A DNA stretch of 64,000 nt from Exiguobacterium aurantiacum DSM 6208 (GCF_000702585.1 NZ_JNIQ01000001.1:1493001-1557000), one strand, 5' to 3'; counted from the stretch's first letter, positions 29,111-37,923 are shown. A program made the numbers and translations. Notes: a model not told the origin generated them from the letters alone.

Positions 29111-30834
29111 AGACGTATCGTTCGCGTTTCTTGACGACGCTCATCTTGCTCGTGACCGGAGTGCTACTCACGCTCGGCATCGTGCTCGGTCAGTTGTTTA
29201 AAGATTTCTATTTGGACTCGGAGCGCGACCGGTTGAAAGAGGATGCGAAGCTCGCCGCGTTATATCTCGATGGGAGTGAGTTGGCAGAGATTCAAGACTA
29301 CGTCGGCCAAATCGACGACGCGAGCAGTTTTGACATCCTATTGCTCAATCGGCGCATGGAAGTGATTGCCGGGACGCCGTTTCGGGTGGGGACGTTTGAA
29401 TACCGCATCGACGCAGAGACGATCTCACCGGATGGAGAATTCGGGAATGCGACGCGGGACGACTTGATTCAATTCACGAAACCGATTGAGCTGTCTTCAG
29501 GTGAGACGGTCTACCTTAGTTTTATTCGGTATATTTCAGACTTAGAGAACGTCTACACGAGAATTTGGCTGACGATCGCGTTCGCGTTGTTCTTTTCATT
29601 CTTCATCATTTTATTCGTCCTCCACAATTTGACGAATCAGTTCATCCGACCGATCGATGAGGCGACGATCGTCTTAAGGGAGCTAGCCGACGGGAACTAT
29701 CGGGCCCGAGTGTATGAGTTGCGGAACGACGAAGAGACGGGGAGTCTCGCCGGCTCGATCAACGTGCTCGCAAGAAACCTTGAAACGATCTCGCTCGGTG
29801 AGGCGGTACAACGGGCACGGCTCGAGTCGCTCATCGAATATATGGGGGCGGGGTTGTTGCTCGTCGATGAGCGAGGCATCGTCACGCTCGTCAACCGTTC
29901 ATACCGGGATATGTTTCAGTATGATGAGCTGATGATTGGTCAGTTTTATCATGGCATCTTGCCAAGTCCGGACGTCGAGACGTTGATTGAGGACGTCTAT
30001 TTGACGGAAGAACCGCATCGACGTCAGTTATCCATCCGGACCGGGTTCAATCAACGGACGTACATGGTATCGGCCGCGCCGATCTTTAGTGACACGGGCA
30101 TGCTTCGCGGCACGACGCTACTGTTCAACGATATTAGCGAGTTGAAGCGACTTGAAAAAATGCGTAAAGATTTCGTCGCCAACGTGAGTCACGAGTTGAA
30201 AACACCGCTCACATCGATTCGCGGATTCAGCGAGACGCTTCTCGACGGGGCGAAAGAAGTTCCGGAACTAAGAGATCAGTTCCTCGATATCATCCAAAAA
30301 GAAGCGACACGCATGCAAATGCTCGTCGAGGACTTGCTCGAACTGTCACGGCTCGAGCGAGAAGATTTTCATCTAGAGTTCGCTCCGGTGCAGCTCAATC
30401 AACTGGTCGAGGAAGTCTGCCTCGTCTTAAGTCAAAAAGCCGAGAAGAAATCGATCCATCTTGAGACCCGGCACGACGGGGAAGTCATTTTACAAGCCGA
30501 TTTGAATCGAATCAAACAAGTGATCATGAACCTTGTGGCGAACGCCATCAACTATTCGCCGGAAGAAAGTCTTGTCGAGATCGCGGTCGAACGGAAAGAG
30601 CAAACGGCGCGACTGATTGTCAAAGATAACGGTATCGGGATCGATCCAAAAGAAGTCGGTCGCATCTTCGAGCGGTTCTATCGAGTCGATAAGGCGAGGA
30701 GTCGTAATTCGGGAGGGACCGGACTCGGTCTAGCCATCGTCAAACATATCGTCGATCTGCATCATGCGACGATTGAAGTCGACAGTGTCGAAGGGGAAGG
30801 GACGACGTTCACGATCGAGTTCCCGCTCCCTTAA
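29107..30834 (+). CDS. phoR: Sensor histidine kinase PhoR
   Basis: The membrane partner of PhoP, 575 aa. TM1 is at about residues 8-30. An extracytoplasmic domain of about 125 residues (PhoR/PDC-like) follows, then TM2 at about 155-180, HAMP at about 182-235 and a PAS domain at about 240-345. The DHp domain has the phospho-acceptor His near 362 (NVSHELKTPLTSIRGF). HATPase motifs are NLVANAINYSP, DNGIGIDP and GGTGLGLAIVKHI. Its start overlaps the phoP stop, giving coupled translation. The last bases also form the first repeat of a Pho box. Confidence 0.92.
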   Translation: MKTYRSRFLTTLILLVTGVLLTLGIVLGQLFKDFYLDSERDRLKEDAKLAALYLDGSELAEIQDYVGQIDDASSFDILLLNRRMEVIAGTPFRVGTFEYRIDAETISPDGEFGNATRDDLIQFTKPIELSSGETVYLSFIRYISDLENVYTRIWLTIAFALFFSFFIILFVLHNLTNQFIRPIDEATIVLRELADGNYRARVYELRNDEETGSLAGSINVLARNLETISLGEAVQRARLESLIEYMGAGLLLVDERGIVTLVNRSYRDMFQYDELMIGQFYHGILPSPDVETLIEDVYLTEEPHRRQLSIRTGFNQRTYMVSAAPIFSDTGMLRGTTLLFNDISELKRLEKMRKDFVANVSHELKTPLTSIRGFSETLLDGAKEVPELRDQFLDIIQKEATRMQMLVEDLLELSRLEREDFHLEFAPVQLNQLVEEVCLVLSQKAEKKSIHLETRHDGEVILQADLNRIKQVIMNLVANAINYSPEESLVEIAVERKEQTARLIVKDNGIGIDPKEVGRIFERFYRVDKARSRNSGGTGLGLAIVKHIVDLHHATIEVDSVEGEGTTFTIEFPLP

Positions 30835-30869
30835 CAATGAGTTCACGTCCCGTTCATACGTTCTTTACA
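30831..30869 (+). promoter_or_regulatory. Four-repeat PhoP box downstream of phoR
   Basis: Four hexamers fit TT(A/C/T)A(C/T)A with an exact 11-base period: TTAACA at 30831, TTCACG at 30842 (one mismatch), TTCATA at 30853 and TTTACA at 30864. This is the layout of a B. subtilis Pho core box. The first overlaps the phoR stop. A weak -10 (TACTCT near 30878) starts about nine bases after the box, the expected geometry for PhoP activation. Confidence 0.7.
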
Positions 30870-30883
30870 ATCAAGTGCTACTC

Positions 30884-30988
30884 TAGTGGTGAGACCTCTT
30901 CATCATCTCGTGTCCCACCCGGTGCTCATCTCCACGCGGGCGGGAAAGATTGACCCTTTTCTAGTAATTAGAAAAGGGTCTTTTTTTT
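30884..30988 (+). ncRNA. Candidate PhoP-dependent small RNA
   Basis: From the predicted start after the Pho box to the terminator there are about 105 bases with no start codon behind a ribosome site. The RNA would have a CU-rich single-stranded 5' part (CCTCTTCATCATCTCG). A hairpin follows: arms 30914-30924 and 30933-30944, with loop CTCATCTC. The intrinsic terminator closes it. CU-rich loops of this kind pair with Shine-Dalgarno sequences in Gram-positive sRNAs such as FsrA. Transcription is inferred, not shown. Confidence 0.5.
30952..30988 (+). terminator. Terminator between phoR and polA
   Basis: A 12-bp perfect stem (30952-30963 with 30969-30980) followed by eight T. It ends the candidate small RNA and any phoPR read-through. 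Confidence 0.92.
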
Positions 30989-31043
30989 CGAACGCATGTG
31001 CCCGTATGATATGATGGATACAGAAGAGAATGGAGGTTGGATC

Positions 31044-33641
31044 ATGAATAAATTACTGCTCCTCGATGGAAACTCACTGACGTACCGTGCGTTTTTTGCA
31101 CTGCCTCCGATGACGGATGCATCGGGACGAAACACGAATGCCGTGTATGGGTTCACGATGATGCTATTGAAATTGATGGAAGACGAGCAACCGACCCATT
31201 TCGCGGTCGCGTTCGATGCGTCGAAGAAGACGTTCCGACACGATACGTTCGCCGACTATAAAGGCGGTCGGCAAAAAACGCCGGGCGAGCTCCGTGAGCA
31301 GTTCCCGATCGTGCGTGAACTGTGCGAGGCGTTCGGGATCAAAGTGCTCGAACTCGATCAATACGAGGCCGATGACATCATCGGGACGCTCTCGAAGCGA
31401 GAAGCGTTTGACCAGGTGACGATCGTCACGGGAGATAAAGACTTACTTCAACTGATCGATGATCGGGTCACAGTTTACTTAACGAAACGCGGGATCACAG
31501 ATGTCGAAGCGATGGACGCATCTGCTTTCCAAGAACGTTACGACGGATTGACGCCGCGCCAGATGATCGACCTGAAAGGGTTGATGGGTGATAAATCCGA
31601 CAACATCCCTGGTATACCGGGTGTCGGTGAGAAAACGGCGCTTAAACTGCTTTCAAACTACGGTTCGGTCGAAGGGCTATACGAACATACGCATGAACTG
31701 AAAGGGAAGCAAAAAGAAAAAGTCGAGGCGAATGAAAAGGAAGCTCGAATGTCGAAACAGCTCGCGACGATTTATACGGACGTCCCAATCGACGTCGACG
31801 TCGACGATTTACAGTTCCACCCGTACGATGCGGCGAAAGTGAAGCCGTTGTTCATGAGCCTCCAGTTCAAGTCTCTCCTCGGCAAGTTGAACACGGAAGC
31901 GACGACCGAAGAGGCGACAGAAGCACGAGAAGTGACGACGGTCAGCATCGAACAACAAGATTTGACGGAAGCCGTTTTGTTCCTTGAACAATTACGAGAC
32001 GATTATTTCGAAGACGACATCATCGGTGTGGCGATCGCCTCGAAAGCCGGAGTGACGGTCGGGGACGTGTCGTTGTTAAGCGAACCGGCCGTGAAGTCGT
32101 GGCTGGCCGATGAGGCAAGGAAAACCATCTGCTTAGACGCAAAACAGACGATCATTCAATTGAAGCGTCATGAATTAAGGCTCGCTGGCTATGAAGACCT
32201 GCTCGTGGCCGGATATCTTCTAAACTTGTCAGGTGGGACGACGCTCGATTCGATTGCCGCTCATTTTGACTACACCCTTCCGGAAGACGAGGCTGTCTAC
32301 GGAAAAGGGGCGAAACGCCACGTACCGGAGCAAGACATTTTCGAACAGCACGTCGCGGAAAAGGCGATGGCGATTCTCTCACTATTCGACCGTGTCTCGG
32401 CCGAACTCGATCAAAACGAGCAGACCTCCTTGTACCAAGATTTAGAACGTCCGCTCGTGGCGGTGCTCGCCGAGATGGAGTGGGCCGGTATCCACGTCGA
32501 TGTCGCGACGTTAAAAGTGATGGAAGAAGACCTCGGCGGCAGGATCCGTCAGCTTGAGGAAGAGATTCATGGTCTGGCCGGTGAAGCGTTCAATATCAAC
32601 TCGCCGAAACAGCTTGGTGTCATCTTGTTTGAGAAATTGGCGCTCCCGCCCGTCAAAAAGACGAAGACTGGCTACTCGACGGCGGCTGACGTATTGGAAA
32701 AGCTGGCTCCGCTTCACCCGATCGTCGAACATATCATGCATTATCGAGAACTCGGCAAATTGCAGTCGACATACGTCGAAGGGTTGCAAAAAGTGATCAA
32801 AGCGGACGGGAAGATTCATACACGTTATACGCAGACGCTCACCCAGACCGGTCGACTGTCATCGGTCAACCCGAACTTACAAAACATCCCGATTCGATTA
32901 GAAGAAGGACGGCGGATTCGTAAAGCGTTCACGCCGAGCGAACAAGGTTGGATGCTGTATGCGGTCGATTATTCGCAAATCGAGCTCCGGATCATGTCAC
33001 ATATGTCACAAGATGAGAAGATGCTCGAGGCGTTCCTTCATGACGAGGACATCCATACGTCGACAGCGGCGAACGTGTTCCGTGTCGCCAAAGAAGAAGT
33101 GACGTCGCTCATGCGTCGGCAGGCGAAAGCCGTCAACTTCGGGATCATCTACGGCATCAGTGACTACGGACTATCGCAAAACTTAGGAATCAGCCGGAAA
33201 GAGGCACAGACGTTCATCGATACGTACTTCGAGCAATTCCCTGGCGTCAAACGGTTCATGGATGCCGCAATCGAGCGCGCACGAGAGCATGGTTATGTCG
33301 AGACGATGCTCAAACGGCGTCGCAACATTCCGGACATCCACTCTCGGAACTTCAATTTGCGGGGCTTCGCGGAACGGACGGCCATCAACACACCGATTCA
33401 AGGAACGGCAGCGGACATCATTAAAAAGGCGATGATCGATGTCGACACGGCGCTCCGGTCGTCTGGACTTCAGTCGAAGCTGTTGCTTCAAGTTCACGAT
33501 GAACTGATCTTTGAAGGGCCGAAAGAAGAAATGACAGAGCTCGAGACGCTCGTCAAAGGCGCGATGGAACACACCGTCAAACTCGACGTCCCGCTTCGTG
33601 CGGACGGGTCGTTCGGAGAGACGTGGTTTGACACGAAATAA
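31044..33641 (+). CDS. polA: DNA polymerase I
   Basis: Repair and Okazaki-fragment polymerase, 865 aa from ATG 31044 behind GGAGG; an in-frame ATG at 30996 has no site. Domains: N-terminal 5' nuclease (about 1-290, with ADDIIGTL, VTGDKDLLQL, GDKSDNIPG and GVGEKTALKLL); a central 3'-5' exonuclease-like domain (about 300-460) lacking the catalytic acidic residues; and the polymerase domain with TGRLSSVNPNLQNIPIR, AVDYSQIELRI, RRQAKAVNFGIIYG and LQVHDELIFEG. Proofreading is therefore probably absent, as in other Bacilli Pol I. Start of a polA-mutM-coaE operon. Confidence 0.97.
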   Translation: MNKLLLLDGNSLTYRAFFALPPMTDASGRNTNAVYGFTMMLLKLMEDEQPTHFAVAFDASKKTFRHDTFADYKGGRQKTPGELREQFPIVRELCEAFGIKVLELDQYEADDIIGTLSKREAFDQVTIVTGDKDLLQLIDDRVTVYLTKRGITDVEAMDASAFQERYDGLTPRQMIDLKGLMGDKSDNIPGIPGVGEKTALKLLSNYGSVEGLYEHTHELKGKQKEKVEANEKEARMSKQLATIYTDVPIDVDVDDLQFHPYDAAKVKPLFMSLQFKSLLGKLNTEATTEEATEAREVTTVSIEQQDLTEAVLFLEQLRDDYFEDDIIGVAIASKAGVTVGDVSLLSEPAVKSWLADEARKTICLDAKQTIIQLKRHELRLAGYEDLLVAGYLLNLSGGTTLDSIAAHFDYTLPEDEAVYGKGAKRHVPEQDIFEQHVAEKAMAILSLFDRVSAELDQNEQTSLYQDLERPLVAVLAEMEWAGIHVDVATLKVMEEDLGGRIRQLEEEIHGLAGEAFNINSPKQLGVILFEKLALPPVKKTKTGYSTAADVLEKLAPLHPIVEHIMHYRELGKLQSTYVEGLQKVIKADGKIHTRYTQTLTQTGRLSSVNPNLQNIPIRLEEGRRIRKAFTPSEQGWMLYAVDYSQIELRIMSHMSQDEKMLEAFLHDEDIHTSTAANVFRVAKEEVTSLMRRQAKAVNFGIIYGISDYGLSQNLGISRKEAQTFIDTYFEQFPGVKRFMDAAIERAREHGYVETMLKRRRNIPDIHSRNFNLRGFAERTAINTPIQGTAADIIKKAMIDVDTALRSSGLQSKLLLQVHDELIFEGPKEEMTELETLVKGAMEHTVKLDVPLRADGSFGETWFDTK

Positions 33642-33661
33642 GTTAGAGGAAGGAAGTCATT

Positions 33662-34486
33662 ATGCCTGAATTACCTGAAGTGGAAACGGTCTGTCGGCGG
33701 TTGCGGCCGTTCGTCTCCGGAAAGACGATTTCAGCCGTCGATGTGCTCGACGCAAAAATCATTCGAGGGCACGAGCCTGAGATTTGGAAACAACAGCTGC
33801 TCGGCGAGACGATTCAAGACGTCGAGCGACGCGGCAAGTTTATTTTGTTTAAACTGACGAACGGTTATCTCGTCTCTCATTTGCGGATGGAAGGAAAATT
33901 TTATCCGCATGGCGAAACAGTCAGTCCGGTCAAACATACTCACGTCGTCTTCACGTTCTCGGATGGGACTACGCTTCACTATAACGACGTTCGGAAGTTC
34001 GGCACGATGGAGATCAAGACGAATGAAGCGTTGTATGTGACGCCGCCGCTGTCCTTGCTCGCCTTAGAACCGTTCGACCCGAATGTGACGGCCGAGACGT
34101 TGCATGAGCGCATGAAACGGATGAACGTCCGCGCTATCAAGACGGCGCTCCTCGATCAGTCGATCTTTGTCGGGCTAGGCAACATTTATGTCGATGAGAC
34201 ACTGTTCCGCGCCGGGATTCACCCGACGCGTCCGGCGGCCTCGTTGTCGCTTGAAGAGGTCGAGGCGGTGCGTCAAGAAGCGGTCGCCGTGTTGACCGAG
34301 GCGATTGAGCGAGGGGGAAGCACGATCCGGAGTTATACGAATCCGGACGGGGCGACCGGTACGTTTCAAGAGACGTTGTACGTATACGGCCAGACCGGCG
34401 AGCCGTGCCGAAACTGCGGCCGCCCAATTGAAAAGATGAAACTAGGTGGACGGGGCACACATTACTGTCCACACTGCCAAAAATAA
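33662..34486 (+). CDS. mutM: Formamidopyrimidine-DNA glycosylase
   Basis: It removes 8-oxoguanine and formamidopyrimidines with beta/delta lyase activity. It is 274 aa. After Met removal the N-terminal PELPEVETV supplies the catalytic Pro and Glu. Lys57-type region RRGKFILF, the H2TH motif FVGLGNIYVDETLFRAGIHP, and the C-terminal zinc finger (CRNCGRP and CPHC) are all present. It starts 20 bases after polA behind AGGAAG. The functional link to polA is base-excision repair. Confidence 0.97.
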   Translation: MPELPEVETVCRRLRPFVSGKTISAVDVLDAKIIRGHEPEIWKQQLLGETIQDVERRGKFILFKLTNGYLVSHLRMEGKFYPHGETVSPVKHTHVVFTFSDGTTLHYNDVRKFGTMEIKTNEALYVTPPLSLLALEPFDPNVTAETLHERMKRMNVRAIKTALLDQSIFVGLGNIYVDETLFRAGIHPTRPAASLSLEEVEAVRQEAVAVLTEAIERGGSTIRSYTNPDGATGTFQETLYVYGQTGEPCRNCGRPIEKMKLGGRGTHYCPHCQK

Positions 34487-34498
34487 GAGGTGGACAAG

Positions 34499-35104
34499 AT
34501 GTTGAAGATTGGGTTGACAGGTGGGATCGCGACAGGGAAATCGACGGTATCACGTCTATTCCGACAAGAAGGCATCCCGATCATCGATGCCGACAAAATC
34601 GCCCGTGTCGTCGTGGAACCAGGCGGGAAAGCGCACACCGCTGTAAGCGAAGCGTTTCCGCGTTGTTTTGAAGGTGAACAGTTGAATCGCCCGGCGCTCG
34701 GACGAGAGATTTTCCATGACGCTCATAAGCGGCAACTGCTCAATCAACTCATGCATCCGGCCATCCGTGAACAGATGGAAGAGGAGATGCGGGGGTATGA
34801 GGCGGCGGGAGAGACCGTCGTCATCTTCGATATTCCCCTCTTGTTCGAAGGGACGATGCGCGACCTCGTCGATTACACGGTCGTCGTCTACTGCCGGGAA
34901 GAGATTCAGTTGATGCGGCTCATGGAACGGAACGGTTTGACGAAAGAAGAAGCGCTCGCGCGCATTCAGTCGCAAATGCCGATCGAAGAGAAAAAGCATC
35001 ATGCCGATTTCCTCATCAATAACAACGGAGCGCTAAGTGAACTGCCGCCTCAAGTGACACGACTCGTCGAACAGTTTCAAACCATCAAAAAAGAAGGCGA
35101 ATGA
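34499..35104 (+). CDS. coaE: Dephospho-CoA kinase
   Basis: The last step of CoA synthesis, phosphorylating the 3'-OH of dephospho-CoA. It is 201 aa from ATG 34499; AAGAGGTG precedes it, and a GTG at 34490 overlaps that box. The P-loop GLTGGIATGKST is at about residues 5-16. IIDADKIAR, FDIPLLFEG and the lid region (MERNGLTKEEALARIQSQMP) follow. Third gene of the polA operon, 12 bases after mutM. The 3' end forms one arm of its terminator. Confidence 0.96.
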   Translation: MLKIGLTGGIATGKSTVSRLFRQEGIPIIDADKIARVVVEPGGKAHTAVSEAFPRCFEGEQLNRPALGREIFHDAHKRQLLNQLMHPAIREQMEEEMRGYEAAGETVVIFDIPLLFEGTMRDLVDYTVVVYCREEIQLMRLMERNGLTKEEALARIQSQMPIEEKKHHADFLINNNGALSELPPQVTRLVEQFQTIKKEGE

Positions 35105-35124
35105 CGCCTTCTTTTTTGATGGTT
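35080..35124. terminator. Terminator overlapping the coaE 3' end
   Basis: A 20-bp perfect stem (35080-35099 with 35105-35124) containing six-base A and T runs. The left arm encodes the last residues of CoaE. It can act in both directions toward the convergent membrane gene. Confidence 0.85.
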
Positions 35125-35152
35125 GCATCTTTGAAGCGGGATGCGTTTTTTG

Positions 35153-35635
35153 TTAGTTGAGCGGGTCGGCTTCAGGTTTCCCTTTACGCCACGTGTCATA
35201 AATGGCGCGGCCATCGCTCGGGTGTCCGTTCGAATAGTAGATCGGATAGAGCGAGAAGAACACGTAATAAAACGAGAAATATGCGAATTGATACGTATAG
35301 ATCGTCGGTTCAAGCTCGCGTGTCAAGATGAATCCGTTCACGATCAAAATACTAGCTAGATTGAAGATAGAGCCGCCCGCGTAGACGATGCTCCTCGTCA
35401 AGCGATTACTATACTTCAAGTCAGAAAATTGGCACCAAGCGTCATAGAAATAGACGCGGTTAAACTGTAGCCGACCGATTTTAAATAGTTTCTTTCCTGT
35501 CCCGATCTCCATATCAAGCGATCCTCCGAATAATTTCGCGAAAAAGAAATGCCCGAACTGATGGATAATTGTCACAATCGGTAAAATGATAAAGAACGAG
35601 ATGACGAATTTGTCTAAGTCTCCCCAACTAAACAT
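35153..35635 (-). CDS. M50/site-2-protease-like membrane protein with HQxxH
   Basis: A 160 aa membrane protein with strong hydrophobic segments (about 9-40, 85-105, 113-135). The first carries IIHQFGHFFFAKLFGG, which looks like the HExxH zinc motif of M50 intramembrane proteases with Gln26 in place of the catalytic Glu. The C-terminal NGHPSDGRAIYD (136-147) resembles the third-ligand NxxPxxDG region. It is therefore probably a catalytically inactive or altered member of that fold. RBS AAAGGAG lies upstream. It occupies the coaE-gapB gap, where B. subtilis has no such gene. Function unknown. Confidence 0.7.
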   Translation of the reverse strand: MFSWGDLDKFVISFFIILPIVTIIHQFGHFFFAKLFGGSLDMEIGTGKKLFKIGRLQFNRVYFYDAWCQFSDLKYSNRLTRSIVYAGGSIFNLASILIVNGFILTRELEPTIYTYQFAYFSFYYVFFSLYPIYYSNGHPSDGRAIYDTWRKGKPEADPLN

Positions 35636-35727
35636 AATACATAACTCCTTTCCAAGCTCTACACCAAATTTCCCTCTTTTTCAAAACTGAAACTGTAAAA
35701 AAGTGAAAGAAATGTGACGATTGATAG

Positions 35728-35756
35728 TGAAAACGCTTCCAATTATCCGTTATAAT
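35728..35756 (+). promoter_or_regulatory. gapB promoter with cre-like site
   Basis: TGAAAACGCTTCCA at 35728-35741 matches the CcpA consensus TGWAANCGNTNWCA in all but one position. It covers the -35 position of a promoter whose -10 is TATAAT at 35751-35756. This predicts CcpA repression in glucose. Confidence 0.6.
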
Positions 35757-35790
35757 GGTGTCGTAACGCAGAAAAAAAGGGGGAACTAGA

Positions 35791-36822
35791 ATGGGGACGA
35801 AAGTGGCAATCAATGGTTTTGGACGTATCGGGAGAATGGTGTTTCGGAAGTTGATGCTCGAAGGACGGCATGACGTCGTGGCCATCAATGCGAGTTATCC
35901 GGCAGAGACGCTCGCACACTTGATCAAACACGACACGGTCCACGGGCCGTTCACGTTGACGGTACGGGCGCATGGGGATGCGCTCATCGTCGATGGGAAA
36001 CGAATCGAGCTCGTATCGGAGCGCGATCCGGAAAGGCTGCCGTGGGGGGAGCTTGGTGTTGAGATCGTCGTCGAGGCGACGGGGAAGTTCAATTCTGATA
36101 TCGGGGCGAAGAAGCATTTGACGGCAGGTGCGAAGAAAGTCATTTTAACGGCGCCGGGGAAAGGTGATGTGCGGACGATTGTGATGGGGGTCAATGATCG
36201 CGAGTACACACCGGAGCATGATCACGTCATCTCGAACGCATCATGCACGACGAACTGCCTCGGACCGGTCGTCAAAGTGCTCGACGCGACGTTCGGGATT
36301 GAGACGGGACTCGTGACGACGGTGCACGCCTACACGAACGACCAAAACAACATCGACAATCCACATAAAGATTTACGCCGGGCCCGGGCTTGTGGTACTT
36401 CGATTATACCGACTTCGACCGGGGCCGCGAAAGCAATCGGACTCGTCTTGCCCGAACTTCAAGGTAAACTGAACGGGATGGCGCTTCGTGTCCCGACGCC
36501 GAACGTCTCGCTCGTCGACCTCGTCGTCGAACTGCGCCGCGACGTCACGGTCGACGAAGTGAACGAGGCGTTCGAACGGGCAGCCCACGGGGAGATGACT
36601 GGCATTCTCGGCGTCTCGAACGAGCCACTCGTCTCGATCGATTTTAACGGTGACGAACGGTCGTCGATTATCGATGCGGATTCGACGATGGTGCTCGGCG
36701 GGAACCATGTTAAAGTGCTCGCGTGGTATGACAATGAATGGGGCTATTCGTGCCGTGTCGTCGATCTGTTAGACATGGTCGCGAGCTACCTTCAAATCGG
36801 GCGACAAGAAACCCACGCTTAA
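35791..36822 (+). CDS. gapB: Glyceraldehyde-3-phosphate dehydrogenase, GapB type
   Basis: The gluconeogenic, NADP-preferring GAPDH of Bacilli, 343 aa from ATG 35791 behind AAGGGGGAA. It has NGFGRIGRM at residues 8-16, catalytic Cys152 in [12 protein letters not shown], and [21 protein letters not shown]. The [13 protein letters not shown] segment is typical of GapB rather than glycolytic GapA. Location next to speD is the B. subtilis order. The cre-like site in its promoter fits a gene shut off on sugars. Confidence 0.95.
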   Translation: MGTKVAINGFGRIGRMVFRKLMLEGRHDVVAINASYPAETLAHLIKHDTVHGPFTLTVRAHGDALIVDGKRIELVSERDPERLPWGELGVEIVVEATGKFNSDIGAKKHLTAGAKKVILTAPGKGDVRTIVMGVNDREYTPEHDHVISNASCTTNCLGPVVKVLDATFGIETGLVTTVHAYTNDQNNIDNPHKDLRRARACGTSIIPTSTGAAKAIGLVLPELQGKLNGMALRVPTPNVSLVDLVVELRRDVTVDEVNEAFERAAHGEMTGILGVSNEPLVSIDFNGDERSSIIDADSTMVLGGNHVKVLAWYDNEWGYSCRVVDLLDMVASYLQIGRQETHA

Positions 36823-36870
36823 AAAAATATATTTAACCGAAAATATTTTTAAAGAATTGAAACAAATATC

Positions 36871-37053
36871 TTGTAACGACGTCCCAAACACGATACACTC
36901 AATCTCGTGAACTTCAATTGGTCTGACAAACGCAACTTAAAGGGTTAGGACCTCTCTGGACTAACTTGCCCCCGTGGTTGTGGGCGATTCAGGCACAAAG
37001 TGAGTGATCATCAACTACTTTGAGACCATTGATGTAAAGGGGGATCCACTAAT
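36871..37053 (+). promoter_or_regulatory. speD promoter, operator-like word and structured leader
   Basis: The promoter is TTGTAA (36871-36876), a 17-base spacer, TACACT (36894-36899). At 36916-36927 lies AATTGGTCTGAC, identical over 12 bases to the accDA operator. The rest of the roughly 145-base leader can form stems: GTTAG/CTAAC enclosing CC/GG near 36944-36966, GCCC/GGGC near 36970-36990, and CATCAA/TTGATG near 37010-37034. No upstream ORF has a good ribosome site. No known riboswitch class was recognised. Confidence 0.45.
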
Positions 37054-37440
37054 ATGGATACTATGGGACGTCACATTATTACAGAACTTTGGGAGTGCAA
37101 TCCCGACAAATTGAACGATATCGACTACATCGAGCGCTTGTTCGTCGATGCAGCACTTCGCTCGGGCGCTGAAGTCCGCGAAGTCGCTTTCCACAAATTC
37201 GCACCACACGGTGTAAGTGGGGTCGTTATCATTTCAGAATCACACTTAACGATTCACAGTTTCCCAGAGCATGGTTACGCATCAGTCGATGTGTTCACAT
37301 GTGGGGATCGTATCGATCCGGCTACAGCGTCACAGTATATCGCTGAAGGTTTGGATGCGAAAGTGCGTGAAGACGTCAAACTTGATCGTGGGATGGGACC
37401 AATCCGTGTTCCTGAAGCGCAAGTGGCAATCAGCAAATAA
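37054..37440 (+). CDS. speD: S-adenosylmethionine decarboxylase proenzyme
   Basis: It makes decarboxylated SAM for spermidine synthesis. It is 128 aa, the short bacterial class 1B form. The proenzyme cleaves itself between Glu62 and Ser63 in [19 protein letters not shown], and Ser63 becomes the pyruvoyl group. His68 and Cys83-type catalytic residues follow (VFTCGD). The start ATG has AAAGGGGGA. It is called speH or speD in Bacillus. Monocistronic, with its own leader and terminator. Confidence 0.96.
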   Translation: MDTMGRHIITELWECNPDKLNDIDYIERLFVDAALRSGAEVREVAFHKFAPHGVSGVVIISESHLTIHSFPEHGYASVDVFTCGDRIDPATASQYIAEGLDAKVREDVKLDRGMGPIRVPEAQVAISK

Positions 37441-37457
37441 TCAGATTGACCTTTTGA

Positions 37458-37485
37458 GGCTGGCCGATTTTCGGTCAGCCCTTTT
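37458..37485 (+). terminator. speD terminator
   Basis: A 10-bp stem (37458-37467 with 37471-37480) with one G-T wobble, followed by CTTTT. Confidence 0.8.
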
Positions 37486-37551
37486 AATTGTTTTGTTGGA
37501 GCCTTAATTTTGATATGCTTAACGTATATAAATGAGTTGTTGAGGTGGAAA

Positions 37552-37923
37552 ATGGGATTATTCGATAAGTTTCAAACACATATTCAAACTGATGATTCGC
37601 ATAAAAATGAAGCGTTGCGCACCCGTTACTTCGCGGCGTCGCCGAACGCGGTGCTGACATGGTTAAGTGAACAAATCAAAACACAAGGCGAAACGGTCCG
37701 TCGCGTCGATTCTGAACGTGGGGAACTTGCTTTTAACGGTGAGGGCTGGGACGCACTCGCTACAATCATTCAAGTCGATGGGGGACGGACGGCCGTCGAT
37801 TTCACGATGAATCGGGAAAGTCGGATCGGTCCGGACCTCGGCCCGCTCGTCACGAAGTATTATGAGGCGTTAGAGCAAAAATTCCCGCTCCGTGCCATCG
37901 GAAACCAATCTGTCGAACGATAA
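37552..37923 (+). CDS. Conserved cytosolic protein of unknown function
   Basis: A 123 aa soluble protein from ATG 37552 behind TTGAGGTGG. I do not recognise a named family. It has no membrane segment. It reads as a mixed alpha-beta fold (YFAASPNAVLTWLSEQIKTQ, then GELAFNGEGWDALATIIQVD), compatible with a small ligand-binding or polyketide-cyclase-like domain, but this is only a guess. It is 12 bases upstream of nrdR and probably co-transcribed with it. Confidence 0.75.
   Translation: MGLFDKFQTHIQTDDSHKNEALRTRYFAASPNAVLTWLSEQIKTQGETVRRVDSERGELAFNGEGWDALATIIQVDGGRTAVDFTMNRESRIGPDLGPLVTKYYEALEQKFPLRAIGNQSVER

Noticed and set aside
30996-31043. Upstream in-frame start for polA at 30996
   Set aside because: No ribosome site; the GGAGG at 31031 fits ATG 31044, and the extra residues are not part of the family N-terminus.
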